A stretch of DNA of 64,000 bases from Micromonospora phaseoli (GTDB taxonomy: Bacteria > Actinomycetota > Actinomycetes > Mycobacteriales > Micromonosporaceae): positions 1-64,000 of the forward strand of contig NZ_FNYV01000002.1 of assembly GCF_900109115.1 (NCBI RefSeq), written 5' to 3'. Under the pieces are notes generated by a model. It was not told the DNA's origin and did not search any database. It was given only the letters and a program-made list of their open reading frames with translations. The translations under genes were made by a program, and so were the position numbers. This document shows positions 41,846 through 50,578 of the stretch, in pieces (positions within the stretch are counted from its first letter, which is position 1; every line of letters starts with the position of its first letter).

Positions 41846-43692
41846 CTGGGTGCTCCTTCCGTGCCTCCCGTGCCGGCCGGCACGGGGTGTCGTGGCTTGT
41901 CCGCGGCGTCGCGCCGATACACGGCCTCGGAGAGTCGGCCGGCGGCGTTGATCAGCCCGATGTGCGAGAAGGCCTGCGGAAAGTTGCCGAGATGCGCCCC
42001 GGTGGCAGGGTCGATCTGCTCCGCGAAGAGCCCCAGGTCGTTGGCCCGGCCGGCGAGTTGCCGGAACAAGCGCTCGGCGCGCTCCACCTCGCCGGCCAGG
42101 GCCAGGCAGGTGACCAGCCAGAAGGAGCAGATGACGAAGCCGGCCGGGTCGCCGTCCCACCGGCGTAGCAGCCCCTTGTGGGAGAGCTCGCGTTCGACCA
42201 CCCGTACCGTGGACCGCATCCTCGGGTCGTCGGCCGGTAGGAAGCCGACCAGCGGCATGATCAGCACCGAGGCGTCCAGGTGGTCGGAGTCGAAGGCTCC
42301 GGTGAATGTGCCGAGTCGGTCGTTCCAGCCCCGGGTGAGTACGGCGTTGCGGATGTCGTCCCGGGCGGCGGCCCAGCGGGCCACATCGGACTGGTCGCCG
42401 AGCCGGCGACCGAAGCGGACCGCCCGGTCGAGCGCCGTCCAGCACTGCACCTTGGAGGAGACGTAGTGCCGCTCGGTGTCCCGGGACTCCCACATGCCGG
42501 AGTCGGGTCGGTGCCAGTCCAGCACGGCCTGGTCGGCGAGGTCGTGCAGCAGCTGCCGGACGTCGGGCGTCATCGGGTCGAGGTAGTGGCGCATCAGCCA
42601 GGCCGCGTCGAGGACCTCGCCGAGTACGTCGCTCTGCCGTTGCTTCCAGGCGTCGTTGCCGACGGTGACCGGCTGGCTGTGGGCGTACCCGGTGAGGTGG
42701 TCGAGGTGGTGCTCGGTGAGGTCCCGCTCCCCCTGCACGCCGTACATGATCGGTACCGGCGCGTCGCTGATGCGTCCGGTGGCGTGTGCGACCCAGGCGA
42801 AGTGCCGGTCGACCTCGTCGGGACAGGCGGCCCGCCAGAGCGCCTGGAGGGTGAGGCTGAAGTCGCGTAGCCAGACGAAGCGGTAGTCGTAGTTGCGGGC
42901 GCCTCCCGGTTGCTCGGGCAGTGAGGTGGTCGCCGCCGCGATGATCGCGCCGCTGGGTTGGTAGGTCATGCCCTGCAGGACGATGGCGCTGTGCCGCACC
43001 TGGTCGCCGAAGAGGCCGTCGTACTGGTCGTGGTGCAGGTCGGCCCAGGATCTCCAGCCGGCGACGGCGTTGGTGATCACCTGGTCCGCGTCCGGCAGGG
43101 CGGGTGGGCCGGAGTCGTAGGTCGGCGCGTGCCCGAGCGTGAAGCGGTAGGTCTCCCCCGCGCGGACGGTGAAGTTGGCGGTGGCGTCGCCCTGGTGGCA
43201 GCTCAGCGGGACGTCGCCGCGCAGGCTCAGCCGACAGGCACCGGCGCTCGCGTCGATGATGCCGTTGTGGTCGTTCAGGTAGGCGGTCACCCGCCCGTAT
43301 TCGAACCGCGGTCGGTAGTGCAGGCGTACCGGCACTTCGCCGGCGAGGCCCTCGACGAACCGGGCCAGTACGTGTGGTGAGCGCAGGCCGATGTCGTGGC
43401 CGCGGGCGCCGGGTTCCAGGGCGAGGGCGTCGGTCAGTGCCATCCGTCCGTGCCCGGTGGCGAAGACGGTACGCAGCACGAGCGTGCCTTCGACGTAGGA
43501 CCGTTCGGTGGTGAAGTGGCCGGCTGGTCGGATCGACCAGTGGCCGGCGTCGTCGTCGAGGAGCCGTGCGAAGACGGATGGCCCGTCGAAGCGTTGTGGG
43601 CACCACCAGTTCACTGAACCGGCGCGGTCCACCAGGACAGCGCTGCGCCCGTTGGCGAGGAAGCCGTGTTCACCGATGCGTCCGCTGTCCAC
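41842..43692 (-). CDS. Glycoside hydrolase family 15 protein (glucoamylase/trehalase-like)
   Basis: A 616-residue cytoplasmic enzyme. The N-terminal all-beta domain begins IGEHGFLANGRSAVLVDRAGSVNWWCPQRFDGPSVFARLLD. The (alpha/alpha)6 barrel follows with NYDYRFVWLRDFSLTLQAL, SGMWESRD (probable general acid Glu) and GLFAEQIDPATGAHLGNFPQAFSHIGLINAA (probable base Glu). Such actinobacterial GH15 proteins act on trehalose, maltose or other alpha-glucosides. No signal peptide. It overlaps the SDR gene by four bases. Confidence 0.92.
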   Translation of the reverse strand: MDSGRIGEHGFLANGRSAVLVDRAGSVNWWCPQRFDGPSVFARLLDDDAGHWSIRPAGHFTTERSYVEGTLVLRTVFATGHGRMALTDALALEPGARGHDIGLRSPHVLARFVEGLAGEVPVRLHYRPRFEYGRVTAYLNDHNGIIDASAGACRLSLRGDVPLSCHQGDATANFTVRAGETYRFTLGHAPTYDSGPPALPDADQVITNAVAGWRSWADLHHDQYDGLFGDQVRHSAIVLQGMTYQPSGAIIAAATTSLPEQPGGARNYDYRFVWLRDFSLTLQALWRAACPDEVDRHFAWVAHATGRISDAPVPIMYGVQGERDLTEHHLDHLTGYAHSQPVTVGNDAWKQRQSDVLGEVLDAAWLMRHYLDPMTPDVRQLLHDLADQAVLDWHRPDSGMWESRDTERHYVSSKVQCWTALDRAVRFGRRLGDQSDVARWAAARDDIRNAVLTRGWNDRLGTFTGAFDSDHLDASVLIMPLVGFLPADDPRMRSTVRVVERELSHKGLLRRWDGDPAGFVICSFWLVTCLALAGEVERAERLFRQLAGRANDLGLFAEQIDPATGAHLGNFPQAFSHIGLINAAGRLSEAVYRRDAADKPRHPVPAGTGGTEGAPR

Positions 43693-43745
43693 GACGGTGG
43701 CTACCCGGCGGGATGGGGTGGCATGCCTGCGCTCGTTGGCTCCTT

Positions 43746-44342
43746 CTACGGACCCTGCTCTCCTGGGTAGCCGGACGGGGCGAAGATCAGGTCAAGGTGG
43801 TGGTCCAACGCGCGCAGTGCCCGTTCCGGCGGGTAGTGGCCGCCGAGGAGGTGGATGCCCAGACCTTCCATGAGCGCCAGGAGACCGGTGGCGGCGTCGT
43901 CGCCGTGTGGGCCGGGTAGAAGGCTGGTGATGTGGGCCGTCAGCTGTGTGGTGTCGTCGCGCAGGGCGGTGGCGGCTGCTGGCCGTACGGCGGTGTAGGC
44001 GAGGAACGCGAGTGCTACCCGTGCGTCGTCGCGGGACTGCTCATCCAGTGGCAGCAGTGCGGCGATCATGGTGCGGAGCAGTTGCCGCGGCGAGGGCTCC
44101 GTGCCGAGCGCGGTGACGGCGTCGGTGATGCGGGCCTGGGTGCGGTCGCGGACCACGGCCAGGGCGAAGGTCATCATCTCGTCCTTGGTGCGGAAGTAGT
44201 GCTGCACCATTCCGGCCGAGACACCGGCCGCCGTCGCGACGTGGCGCAGGCTGACGGCTTCCAGGCCCTGATCGGCAGCTACCCGCATGAGTGCGTCGGC
44301 GATGAGTGCGCGTCGCTGGCGGGGGTCCACCTTCTTGGGCAT
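43746..44342 (-). CDS. TetR-family transcriptional regulator
   Basis: A 198-residue protein. The HTH is QRRALIADALMRVAADQGLEAVSLRHVATAAGVSAGMVQHYFRTKDEMM, followed by a helical ligand-binding domain. The C terminus ends LGGHYPPERALRALDHHLDLIF, as in the TetR_C_6/BetI-like group. It begins 13 bases after the rifampin-phosphotransferase-like gene and precedes the GH15 gene by 53 bases. It probably autoregulates the unit through the GCAATGC-containing repeats at 46835-46877. Confidence 0.9.
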   Translation of the reverse strand: MPKKVDPRQRRALIADALMRVAADQGLEAVSLRHVATAAGVSAGMVQHYFRTKDEMMTFALAVVRDRTQARITDAVTALGTEPSPRQLLRTMIAALLPLDEQSRDDARVALAFLAYTAVRPAAATALRDDTTQLTAHITSLLPGPHGDDAATGLLALMEGLGIHLLGGHYPPERALRALDHHLDLIFAPSGYPGEQGP

Positions 44343-44355
44343 GGAGTCGATGCTT

Positions 44356-46815
44356 TCACAGTGCGGTCGTATCGCCGATGTCGGTACGCTGCGCCCTTTC
44401 CGCCTCCGTGCGGTGAGGGTCGTTAACCACGGTGACGGTGCCTGCGGCGCCGTCCACGGTGATGAGCTGTCCGGTGGTGATCGTGCTGGCGGCGGCGGGA
44501 ACGCAGATGACGGCCGGGATGCCGTATTCGCGAGCCACGGTGGGGCCGTGGGCCATGACCGCGCCGGTTTCGGTGACCAGTCCACCGGCGGTGAGAAAGA
44601 GCGGGGTCCAGCCGGGGTCGGTGGTGGGTGCGACGATGATGTCGCCAGGGTCGATGCGGGCGGTGGCGGGGTCGTGGACGATCCGGGCGGGGCCGGTGAT
44701 CCGACCGGGGGCGGCGCCGACGCCACGAAGTTGGCCGTCGGTGATGGGTGCGGCCGGCAGGATGGTCTCCAGGTCGGTGCCGTCGGAGAGCAGGGCAACC
44801 GGTACGGTCCGGCGGCGCAGCTCCTGCTGGTGGGTGGCCCGGCGCGAGGTGACCGTGGCGCGGTGGTCGGTGTGTTGATGTACGGCGGCGTGGACCTCGT
44901 CGAGGGTGAGGAACATGATGTCGTCGGGTTGGTTCAGCAGGGTTGCGGTGGCCAGGTCGGTGCCGATGAGCAACAGTTGCCGTCGCATCTCCCGCAGGCG
45001 GTAGAGGCCGGCGAATTTACCGGCCTCGCGGAGGCCGGCGAGGGCCCGGGCCCGGTGCAGCAGGAATATCGCGATCCGGCCGCGGATGGGCCGGCGGCGG
45101 GCGCGGATGGTGAGGTCGCGGAGGGTGGTTTCGGCGGTGGCGGCTGCGCGGGCGAACCGTCGGTCGGGTGCCTGGTCGGCGTCGGTGACTCGCAGGTAGT
45201 TGGCGATCATGGTGAAAACCGGGGTGGGGTCTTCCTCCCAGCGGGGTATGCCGAGGTCGACCTCTGCGGCTCCGCGGTGGCCGTAGGTGTCGAGGAACGC
45301 GGCCAGGCCGATGTCGGGCAGGGTGCCCTGCCGGTAGCGGGCCGCGAGTTCGGATGCGGGTGTGTCGAGAAGCAGTTGGCGGTGGTCGGTGGCGCGTTCG
45401 GTGAGTCGCCACAGCGCGAGATCCATTTCGATGGTGACGTTGTGCGGCATGCCGCCGAGGACGGTCTGGATCTCGTGTTGTTCGGCGATTCCCTTGAGTA
45501 GGTGTGGGGGTATCGCGGCGGCGAGCATGCCGGCGGCGATGGGCCAGGTGATCTCGTCGTAGCTTCCGGTCGTGTCCTGGTCGCGTACGAAGCGGAGCCG
45601 GTCGGCGGGGGTTTTCAGCTCGGCGGGCGCGGCGCAGGTGCGGCGGATTCGGTCGATGGCGTGGTGCAGGCGCGCGCGAGCGTGGTCGGGTCGGGCGAGG
45701 GCCCGCAGGATTGCGGTACCGGCGCGGCCTGCGGTGCGCAGGATGGTGCCGTCGGTCGCCCGGGTGCGCGGTGTGGTTCGGCGTTGCGGGGCGAAGCGGG
45801 GGTCGGCGAGGACGTGTCTCATCACCGCCTGGGCGCGGGGACCGAAGTCGACGGCCATGAGCTTGACGAGACGTTCGCGGGTGGCGGGATCGCGGGCGAG
45901 GTCGGTCAGGTCGCCGTAGAGGCGTCCGCCGATGTCGATGACGTCGGCTCGTACGCGCAGTGCGGCGAGCATTGCGGTGACGAGCGCGGCCAGGGAGGAC
46001 ATGCCCATCGGGGTGACTGGCTGGAGCATGCCTTGGACGTGGCCGAACTCGAGGTAGACGCGGGGCTGTGGTTTGTCGGTGGGTGGTGGAAGGGGGAACA
46101 GGGTGGTGATCGGCCGGGCCTGCAGCACCCAGAGAGTGCCGTCGTGGTCGATTGCCCATTCGATGTCCTGAGGACTGCCAAGGTGTTTCTGCAGGCGGGT
46201 GCCGAGGGTGTGCAGGTCGGCGAGTTGCGCCGGGGTGAGGTGGTCGGTGGCGGGGTGTACGGGGCCGTCCAGGAGACACTGATCTGTGTTGGTGACGCCG
46301 TCGACGAGGACGTCGCCGAGGCCCGGGACGGCCTCGACCATCATCTGGGTGCGTCGGCCGGTGACCGGATTGGCGGTGAAGAGCACGCCGGCGACCGCGG
46401 GTGTGACCATTCGTTGAATGACGACGGCCATCCGTACGTTGTCGTGTTCGATGTGGTGGGCGTCGCGGTATGCGGTCGCGCGGGGGCTGTGCAGGGAGGC
46501 TCGGCAGGCCGCGACGGCGGTGAGAAGGTCGGCGGTGCCGGTGACGTTGAGGATGGTGTCCTGTTGTCCGGCGAAGCTGGCGTCGGGTAGGTCTTCGGCG
46601 GTGGCGCTGGACCGCACGGCGACAGGGCCGCCGAGTTGTTGGTAAGCGTTGACGATCTCCGCGACCGGGAGTGCGTGGCCGTGGGTCTGCGTGGTGATGC
46701 AGAAGCCGGGTGGGACACGTTCGCCGTGCCTGATGAGCGCTGCCAGGCCGGCTGCCTTGCCCCCGACAGCGTCGGTCATGTCGGCAGTGATGCGGTCCAG
46801 CGGGATGACCTGCAC
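44356..46815 (-). CDS. PEP-utilizing/ATP-binding phosphotransferase, rifampin phosphotransferase-like
   Basis: An 819-residue protein of the PEP synthase / Rph group. The N-terminal ATP-grasp part has VGGKAAGL (17-24), PPGFCITT, VRSSATAEDLPDASFAGQ and LGSPQDIEWAIDHDGTLWVLQARPITTL near residue 265. The C-terminal swivelling domain has TDPGWTPLFLTAGGLVTETG and MAHGPTVAREYGIPAV, with the phospho-carrier His near 756. From memory, known rifampin phosphotransferases share this layout and are about 860 aa. The middle substrate domain is divergent, so the substrate is uncertain. The GTG at 46815 follows GAGGG. No Rif-associated element was seen. Confidence 0.78.
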   Translation of the reverse strand: MQVIPLDRITADMTDAVGGKAAGLAALIRHGERVPPGFCITTQTHGHALPVAEIVNAYQQLGGPVAVRSSATAEDLPDASFAGQQDTILNVTGTADLLTAVAACRASLHSPRATAYRDAHHIEHDNVRMAVVIQRMVTPAVAGVLFTANPVTGRRTQMMVEAVPGLGDVLVDGVTNTDQCLLDGPVHPATDHLTPAQLADLHTLGTRLQKHLGSPQDIEWAIDHDGTLWVLQARPITTLFPLPPPTDKPQPRVYLEFGHVQGMLQPVTPMGMSSLAALVTAMLAALRVRADVIDIGGRLYGDLTDLARDPATRERLVKLMAVDFGPRAQAVMRHVLADPRFAPQRRTTPRTRATDGTILRTAGRAGTAILRALARPDHARARLHHAIDRIRRTCAAPAELKTPADRLRFVRDQDTTGSYDEITWPIAAGMLAAAIPPHLLKGIAEQHEIQTVLGGMPHNVTIEMDLALWRLTERATDHRQLLLDTPASELAARYRQGTLPDIGLAAFLDTYGHRGAAEVDLGIPRWEEDPTPVFTMIANYLRVTDADQAPDRRFARAAATAETTLRDLTIRARRRPIRGRIAIFLLHRARALAGLREAGKFAGLYRLREMRRQLLLIGTDLATATLLNQPDDIMFLTLDEVHAAVHQHTDHRATVTSRRATHQQELRRRTVPVALLSDGTDLETILPAAPITDGQLRGVGAAPGRITGPARIVHDPATARIDPGDIIVAPTTDPGWTPLFLTAGGLVTETGAVMAHGPTVAREYGIPAVICVPAAASTITTGQLITVDGAAGTVTVVNDPHRTEAERAQRTDIGDTTAL

Positions 46816-46834
46816 GGGAACCCTCTTTGCAATT

Positions 46835-46877
46835 CGACTGCATTGTGTCCGACCGTACCCGGTTTGCAATGCAGTCG
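46835..46877. promoter_or_regulatory. Operator-like repeats in the promoter of the rifampin-phosphotransferase-like gene
   Basis: CGACTGCATTG (46835-46845) is the exact inverse complement of CAATGCAGTCG (46867-46877). GCAATGC recurs at 46866-46872 and 46877-46883. On the reverse strand TTGCAA (46869-46864) and CACAAT (46847-46842) form a -35/-10 pair with 16 bases between, so the arms cover both boxes. The TetR of the same operon is the likely ligand. Confidence 0.65.
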
Positions 46878-46951
46878 CAATGCTGTCAGTGGCTGGCGGG
46901 GAGGCTGACGCCTGCCTACGGCCTGTCCGGTCCGTCATTAGGCTGATGGTC

Positions 46952-47911
46952 GTGTGGACGCCTGGCGCCGAGGACATGCTGACGACGGTTGATCGGGTGG
47001 CCGGCGCGTTGATCGCCTACGCCTGTGGTGACGCGTTGGGTGTGCCGTACGAGGGTCGGCCGGCGACCGGTGATGGTGACGAGGAGATCGAGAGGCCGCG
47101 GGCCAGTGCACGGTGGGCGGCCGGTGCGACCTCCGACGACACGGCGTTGACCTTGCTGGCCGCGCGTTGCCTGGTGGATTCGGGTGGCAGCGCCGATGCG
47201 GCGATGTTCCTGTCCCGGTTGGTGGCCCACGATCCTCCGGTGCCGGGTATCGGCCCGTCGACGCGGGCGGCGTTGGCCTGCTTTCGGCGGACCGGCGAGG
47301 TGCCCGGCGATCGGGAGGGTGGCACGAACGGTGCGCCGATGCGGGCGTTGCCGGTGGGCTGGTCGGTGCCGCCTTCGCGGCCGGAGTTGCTGGTGGCCCG
47401 GACGGTCGAGTCGACCCGGGCGACGCACCGGGCGCCCGAGGCGTTGGTGGCGGCGTGTGTGATGGCGGCCTGCGCGTCCTGGTCGGTGGCGGGGGCGTCG
47501 GCGGCGGTGCTGCTCGACGTGGCGGTCGAGATGGTGGGGCCCGCGCAGCGGGTGTGCGGACAGGCGCCGCGGTTGACGGGGGTGCTGGCCGAGCTGCGCG
47601 CGGGCGGGTGGCGGCCGTCGGTGGCGGGGGTGGGCCTTGATCCCGGTGAGACGGTGGCCGCGGTGCTGCACTGCGTCCGGCAGGCGGAGTCGTTGCGGGG
47701 TGGCCTGCTGGCGGCGGTCCGGTTGGGTGGGGACGTCGATACGGTGGCGGCGCTGGTGGGTGGTCTGCTCGGTGCGCGGTTGACGGCGGCGCAGGTGCGG
47801 GCGCAGTTGCCGTGGAGTTCGCTGGTGGCGTTGCCGGACGCGGCGCAGGTGCGGCGGCTGGCGGCGGGGCTGGTCGACTTGCGGTTCTCGGCGGGTCGTG
47901 CGGTGGTCTGA
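46952..47911 (+). CDS. ADP-ribosylglycohydrolase family protein
   Basis: A protein of about 319 residues with the family's metal-binding motifs: AYACGDALGVPYEGR near the start, ATSDDTALTLLAARCLVDSGG (the T-x-D-T site) and, near the C terminus, LGGDVDTVAALVGGLLGARL. It would remove ADP-ribose from proteins or small molecules, as DraG and ARH1/3 do. The start is unclear; the GTG at 46952 is seven bases after TAGGCT and fits a leaderless mRNA. ATGs at 46946 and 46976 are alternatives. It is divergent from the phosphotransferase gene. Confidence 0.85.
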   Translation: MWTPGAEDMLTTVDRVAGALIAYACGDALGVPYEGRPATGDGDEEIERPRASARWAAGATSDDTALTLLAARCLVDSGGSADAAMFLSRLVAHDPPVPGIGPSTRAALACFRRTGEVPGDREGGTNGAPMRALPVGWSVPPSRPELLVARTVESTRATHRAPEALVAACVMAACASWSVAGASAAVLLDVAVEMVGPAQRVCGQAPRLTGVLAELRAGGWRPSVAGVGLDPGETVAAVLHCVRQAESLRGGLLAAVRLGGDVDTVAALVGGLLGARLTAAQVRAQLPWSSLVALPDAAQVRRLAAGLVDLRFSAGRAVV

Positions 47912-47955
47912 TCCGGTGGCGGGTGTGGGTGTGGCGGATCTGGCTGGGCGGTGGT

Positions 47956-48384
47956 TCAGGTGGGTGAGATCGGCGGGTCGGTGTCGAACGACCAGGTGGT
48001 GAGGGCGATGAGGGCGCGGGGTGCGACGTGGCGGCCCCGGGCGTGCGGTAGTACCCAGTAGGAGACCTCGGCGATGCCGTCGGTGAGGTCGAGTCGACGG
48101 GGGCTGATCTGACCGAGGACGCCGGTGGCGTCGGTGATGGCCCAGCCGGCGCCGGTCTCGGCCTGCCAGCGTTGTGGCCAGGAGGTGAGCCAGGCGTGGG
48201 CCTCGTCGTCGGTCATCGTGCGGCAGTGCCAGCGTTGGACGGCGGGGTCGGCGTAGCCGGCAAGGACGGCGGGTCGGTCGGCCGGCCGCCAGGGGCGCAG
48301 CTGCAGGCCGGGGGCGTCGAGCGCGGGTTGGGGGTGGCGGTTGAGGCTGCCCGGTGGCAGGGCTGGGGACGCGAGCAGCGGCAT
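47956..48384 (-). CDS. GNAT-family acetyltransferase, C-terminally truncated
   Basis: A 142-residue protein with the RimJ/RimL-like start (LQLRPWRPADRPAVLAGYADPAVQRW), ISPRRLDLTDGIAEVSYWVLPHARGRHVAPRALIALTTWSF, and then an abrupt stop after DTDPPISPT. The acetyl-CoA-binding motif A is partly kept (ARGRHVAPRA), but the strand and helix that normally follow, including the S-x-R-V-x-E-K-x-G-F region, are missing. It is short by about 35-45 residues. Possibly a pseudogene fragment or an active shortened form. Confidence 0.65.
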   Translation of the reverse strand: MPLLASPALPPGSLNRHPQPALDAPGLQLRPWRPADRPAVLAGYADPAVQRWHCRTMTDDEAHAWLTSWPQRWQAETGAGWAITDATGVLGQISPRRLDLTDGIAEVSYWVLPHARGRHVAPRALIALTTWSFDTDPPISPT

Positions 48385-48402
48385 GGCGGCGGGGTCCTGT
48401 GG

Positions 48403-49131
48403 TCAGAGACCGCCGCCGACGCGGAGGATGGCGCCGGTGGTGTAGGAGGCGTCCGGGCCGAGTAGCCAGGCGACGGCGGCGGCGACCTCGTCGGGTTCGC
48501 CGGGTCGGCCGAGCGGGATACGGCTGGCGGCGCGTTCGGGTCGGTCGGGTTGGCCGGACAGGGCGTGGATCTCGGTGCGGATGATGCCGGGGGCGACGGC
48601 GTTGACCCGGATGCCGTGGGGGGCGAGCTCCTTGGCCAGGCCGATGGTGAGGGCGTCGGTGGCGGCTTTGACGGCGGCGTAGTGGATGTACTCCCCTGGG
48701 CCGCCGAGGGTGGCGGCGACGGAGGAGATGTTGACGATGGCGGCGCCGTCGGTCATCCGGTGGGCGGCCTGTTGGGCGCAGAGGATGTAGCCGACGAGGT
48801 TGACGTCGACTACGTCGCGCAGGTCGGCCAGGCGCAGCTCGGTGAAGGGTCCGATCTGGCTGGTGATGCCGGCGTTGTTGACCAGGCCGCTGATCGGGCC
48901 GAGTTCGGTGGCGGCGTCGAAGAGGGCGGCGACCTGGTCGGGGTCGCGGGTGTCGGCGGGTACGGCGATGGCGCGTACGCCGGTGGCGCGTAGCTCGGTC
49001 ACGACGGTGTCGGCGGCGGCGTGGTCGCGGCGGTAGCCCAGTGCGATGTGATGGCCGGTGTGGGCGAGGCGGCGGGCGGTGGCGGCGCCGATGCCGCGGC
49101 TGCCGCCGGTGATGACGGTGACGGGTGTCAT
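48403..49131 (-). CDS. SDR-family oxidoreductase
   Basis: A 242-residue short-chain dehydrogenase with TVITGGSRGIGAATARRLA, NNAGITSQIGPF, the catalytic Ser in VNISSVAATLGG and Y-x3-K in YIHYAAVKAATDAL. VAPGIIRTEIH and the C-terminal TTGAILRVGGGL follow. FabG-like sequence features suggest a sugar or acyl-chain substrate, but the identity is open. It ends 18 bases before the truncated GNAT gene on the same strand and may share its transcript. Confidence 0.9.
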   Translation of the reverse strand: MTPVTVITGGSRGIGAATARRLAHTGHHIALGYRRDHAAADTVVTELRATGVRAIAVPADTRDPDQVAALFDAATELGPISGLVNNAGITSQIGPFTELRLADLRDVVDVNLVGYILCAQQAAHRMTDGAAIVNISSVAATLGGPGEYIHYAAVKAATDALTIGLAKELAPHGIRVNAVAPGIIRTEIHALSGQPDRPERAASRIPLGRPGEPDEVAAAVAWLLGPDASYTTGAILRVGGGL

Positions 49132-49277
49132 TGTCCTCCCCTGCCCGACTGGTGTCGGGGACGTTACCGTGGCGGTCGCGTGGCTGGGCGCAGGGTGTGG
49201 TCGAGCACACGGGTGGCGTGGTGCGCGATGGTGATCGGCTTCTGCGTGTTCGTGACGGTGTCGAGCGAGGAGTGTGC

Positions 49278-49739
49278 GTGGCGGGTGTGGGTGTCGGTGA
49301 CCTGGTCGAGGACTTCGAGTTGCCGGATGAGACGGGTCGCCTCCGGCGATTGTCGGAGTTGCTGGTGGCGGGGCCGGTGGTGGTGTTCTTCTATCCGGCG
49401 GCGATGACGCGGGGATGCACGGCGCAGAGTTGCCATTTTCGGGACCTGGCGGCGGAGTTCGCGGCGGTCGGGGCCCAGCGGGTGGGGATCAGCCGGGATT
49501 CGGTGCAGCGTCAGGCGGAGTTCTCGCGGCTGCACGGGTTCGACTATCCGTTGCTGTCGGATCCCGACGGTGCGGTGGCGGACCGGTTCGGTGTGCGGCG
49601 GCGGCTGCCGTTGGGGCCGTTGAGTACGCGGCGGATGACCTTCGTGATCGGGGTCGATCGGCGGATCGTCGAGGTGGTGCACAGCGAGTTGGGTATGAAC
49701 GAGCACGCGGACCGGGCGTTGCGGGCGTTGGGGGGCTGA
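49278..49739 (+). CDS. Thioredoxin-dependent peroxiredoxin, BCP/PrxQ type
   Basis: A 153-residue peroxidase that reduces H2O2 and organic peroxides. The peroxidatic Cys47 and resolving Cys52 are in RGCTAQSC, the CxxxxC spacing of atypical two-Cys PrxQ. FFYPAAMTRG precedes it, and SRLHGFDYPLLSDPDG and TFVIGVDRRIVEVVHSEL follow. The usual PxxxTPGC is here PAAMTRGC, so the Pro before Gly is replaced. The GTG at 49278 follows GAGGAG; longer in-frame versions begin in the opposite SDR gene. Confidence 0.9.
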   Translation: MAGVGVGDLVEDFELPDETGRLRRLSELLVAGPVVVFFYPAAMTRGCTAQSCHFRDLAAEFAAVGAQRVGISRDSVQRQAEFSRLHGFDYPLLSDPDGAVADRFGVRRRLPLGPLSTRRMTFVIGVDRRIVEVVHSELGMNEHADRALRALGG

Positions 49740-49811
49740 TCTTCGAGTTGTCGCCGGCGGCTGGTATCAAGGCAGGCGGCTGAACATGTGTACGAGGGAA
49801 GAGGTTGTGTG

Positions 49812-50513
49812 ATGGGTGCCGCTGGCCAGGGTTTGTCCGATGACGAGGTACGCGGCATCCGGGAGGCGTTGAGCGCGGGCCGTAAGCCGAAGGTGGTGTT
49901 CACGGCTGCGGCCGGTCAGATCGCCGGCCAGCTGGGTCAGGTGGTGGAGTTGACCGATCCGGCGGTGTCCGACGAGTTCGTGGTGGTGCGGTTCGGGCGT
50001 GACGAGTTGCCGTTCTCCCCTGCCGATGTGGCGGTGGCACCGCGGGGTGCGGGGCGTCGACCGGTCGAGCCGAAGGTCGAGCCGAGGGTCGAGCCGGCGG
50101 TGGTGGAGCCGGAGTTCGTGTTGGATCGGGTGCCGCAGCCGCGCTGGGAGGAGCCGAAGGTGGAGGTAGTGGAGGCGAAGGTGGAGGCGGTGGAGTCGAA
50201 GCCGCCGGCGAGGCGGGCGGTGAAGGCGGCCAAGCCGAAGGGTCCGGCGGGGCTGACGGTGACGTTGGCGTACGCCGAGGGCGAGTGGACGGTCGCGGCG
50301 CAGCAGGGTGGGAAGGTGCTGGCCAAGCCGTACGTGTTGAAGCCGGCGGAGGCGCTGCGGATGGTGGCGTTGGTGGACGTGCCGGGGGTTCACGAGGCGG
50401 TCGAGCAGATCCTGTCCGCCGAGCGGTCGGAGGCGGAGCGGCAGGCGGAGAAGCTGCGGGCGGAGCTGGCGGAGATCGAGGCCCGGTTGGCGGAGTTGCG
50501 CGAGGCGAGCTGA
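49812..50513 (+). CDS. Actinobacterial protein with a disordered middle (DUF6319-like)
   Basis: A 233-residue protein. The N-terminal 70 residues (LSDDEVRGIREALSAGRKPKVVFTAAAGQIAGQLGQVVELTDPAVSDEFVVVRFGRDELPFSPADV) look like the DUF6319 domain as I remember it. A low-complexity Val/Glu/Pro/Lys linker with repeats (VEPKVEPRVEP, VEVVEAKVEAVES) follows. The C-terminal part has LTVTLAYAEGEWTVAAQQGGKVLAKPYVLKPAEALRMVALV and then a long charged coiled coil. Function unknown. The ATG follows GGGAAGAGG. Confidence 0.7.
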   Translation: MGAAGQGLSDDEVRGIREALSAGRKPKVVFTAAAGQIAGQLGQVVELTDPAVSDEFVVVRFGRDELPFSPADVAVAPRGAGRRPVEPKVEPRVEPAVVEPEFVLDRVPQPRWEEPKVEVVEAKVEAVESKPPARRAVKAAKPKGPAGLTVTLAYAEGEWTVAAQQGGKVLAKPYVLKPAEALRMVALVDVPGVHEAVEQILSAERSEAERQAEKLRAELAEIEARLAELREAS

Positions 50514-50532
50514 GCGACCGCGGTGTTGGTGT

Positions 50533-50575
50533 GCCGAAGGCCCGGCTGTGGACGGTTCGCGGCCGGGTCTTCGGC
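50533..50575. terminator. 14-bp hairpin between convergent genes
   Basis: GCCGAAGGCCCGGC (50533-50546) pairs with GCCGGGTCTTCGGC (50562-50575) with a single G-T wobble, around a 15-base loop. It lies 20 bases after the forward stop and just before the stop of the Eis-like gene, so it can serve both strands. Confidence 0.7.
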
Positions 50576-50578
50576 TGG

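Noticed and set aside
41066..46815. Assignment of the GH15/SDR/kinase unit as a trehalose-metabolism operon
   Set aside because: Only the GH15 protein has a possible trehalase link; no trehalose-phosphate genes are present.
44356..46883. Rifampin-associated element upstream of the Rph-like gene
   Set aside because: The conserved inverted repeat of that element is not recognisable; the repeats present have a different sequence.
46916..49210. Long reverse-strand frame across the ADP-ribosylglycohydrolase gene and beyond
   Set aside because: Arginine/proline-rich shadow that crosses gene boundaries; the real genes on both strands account for the region.
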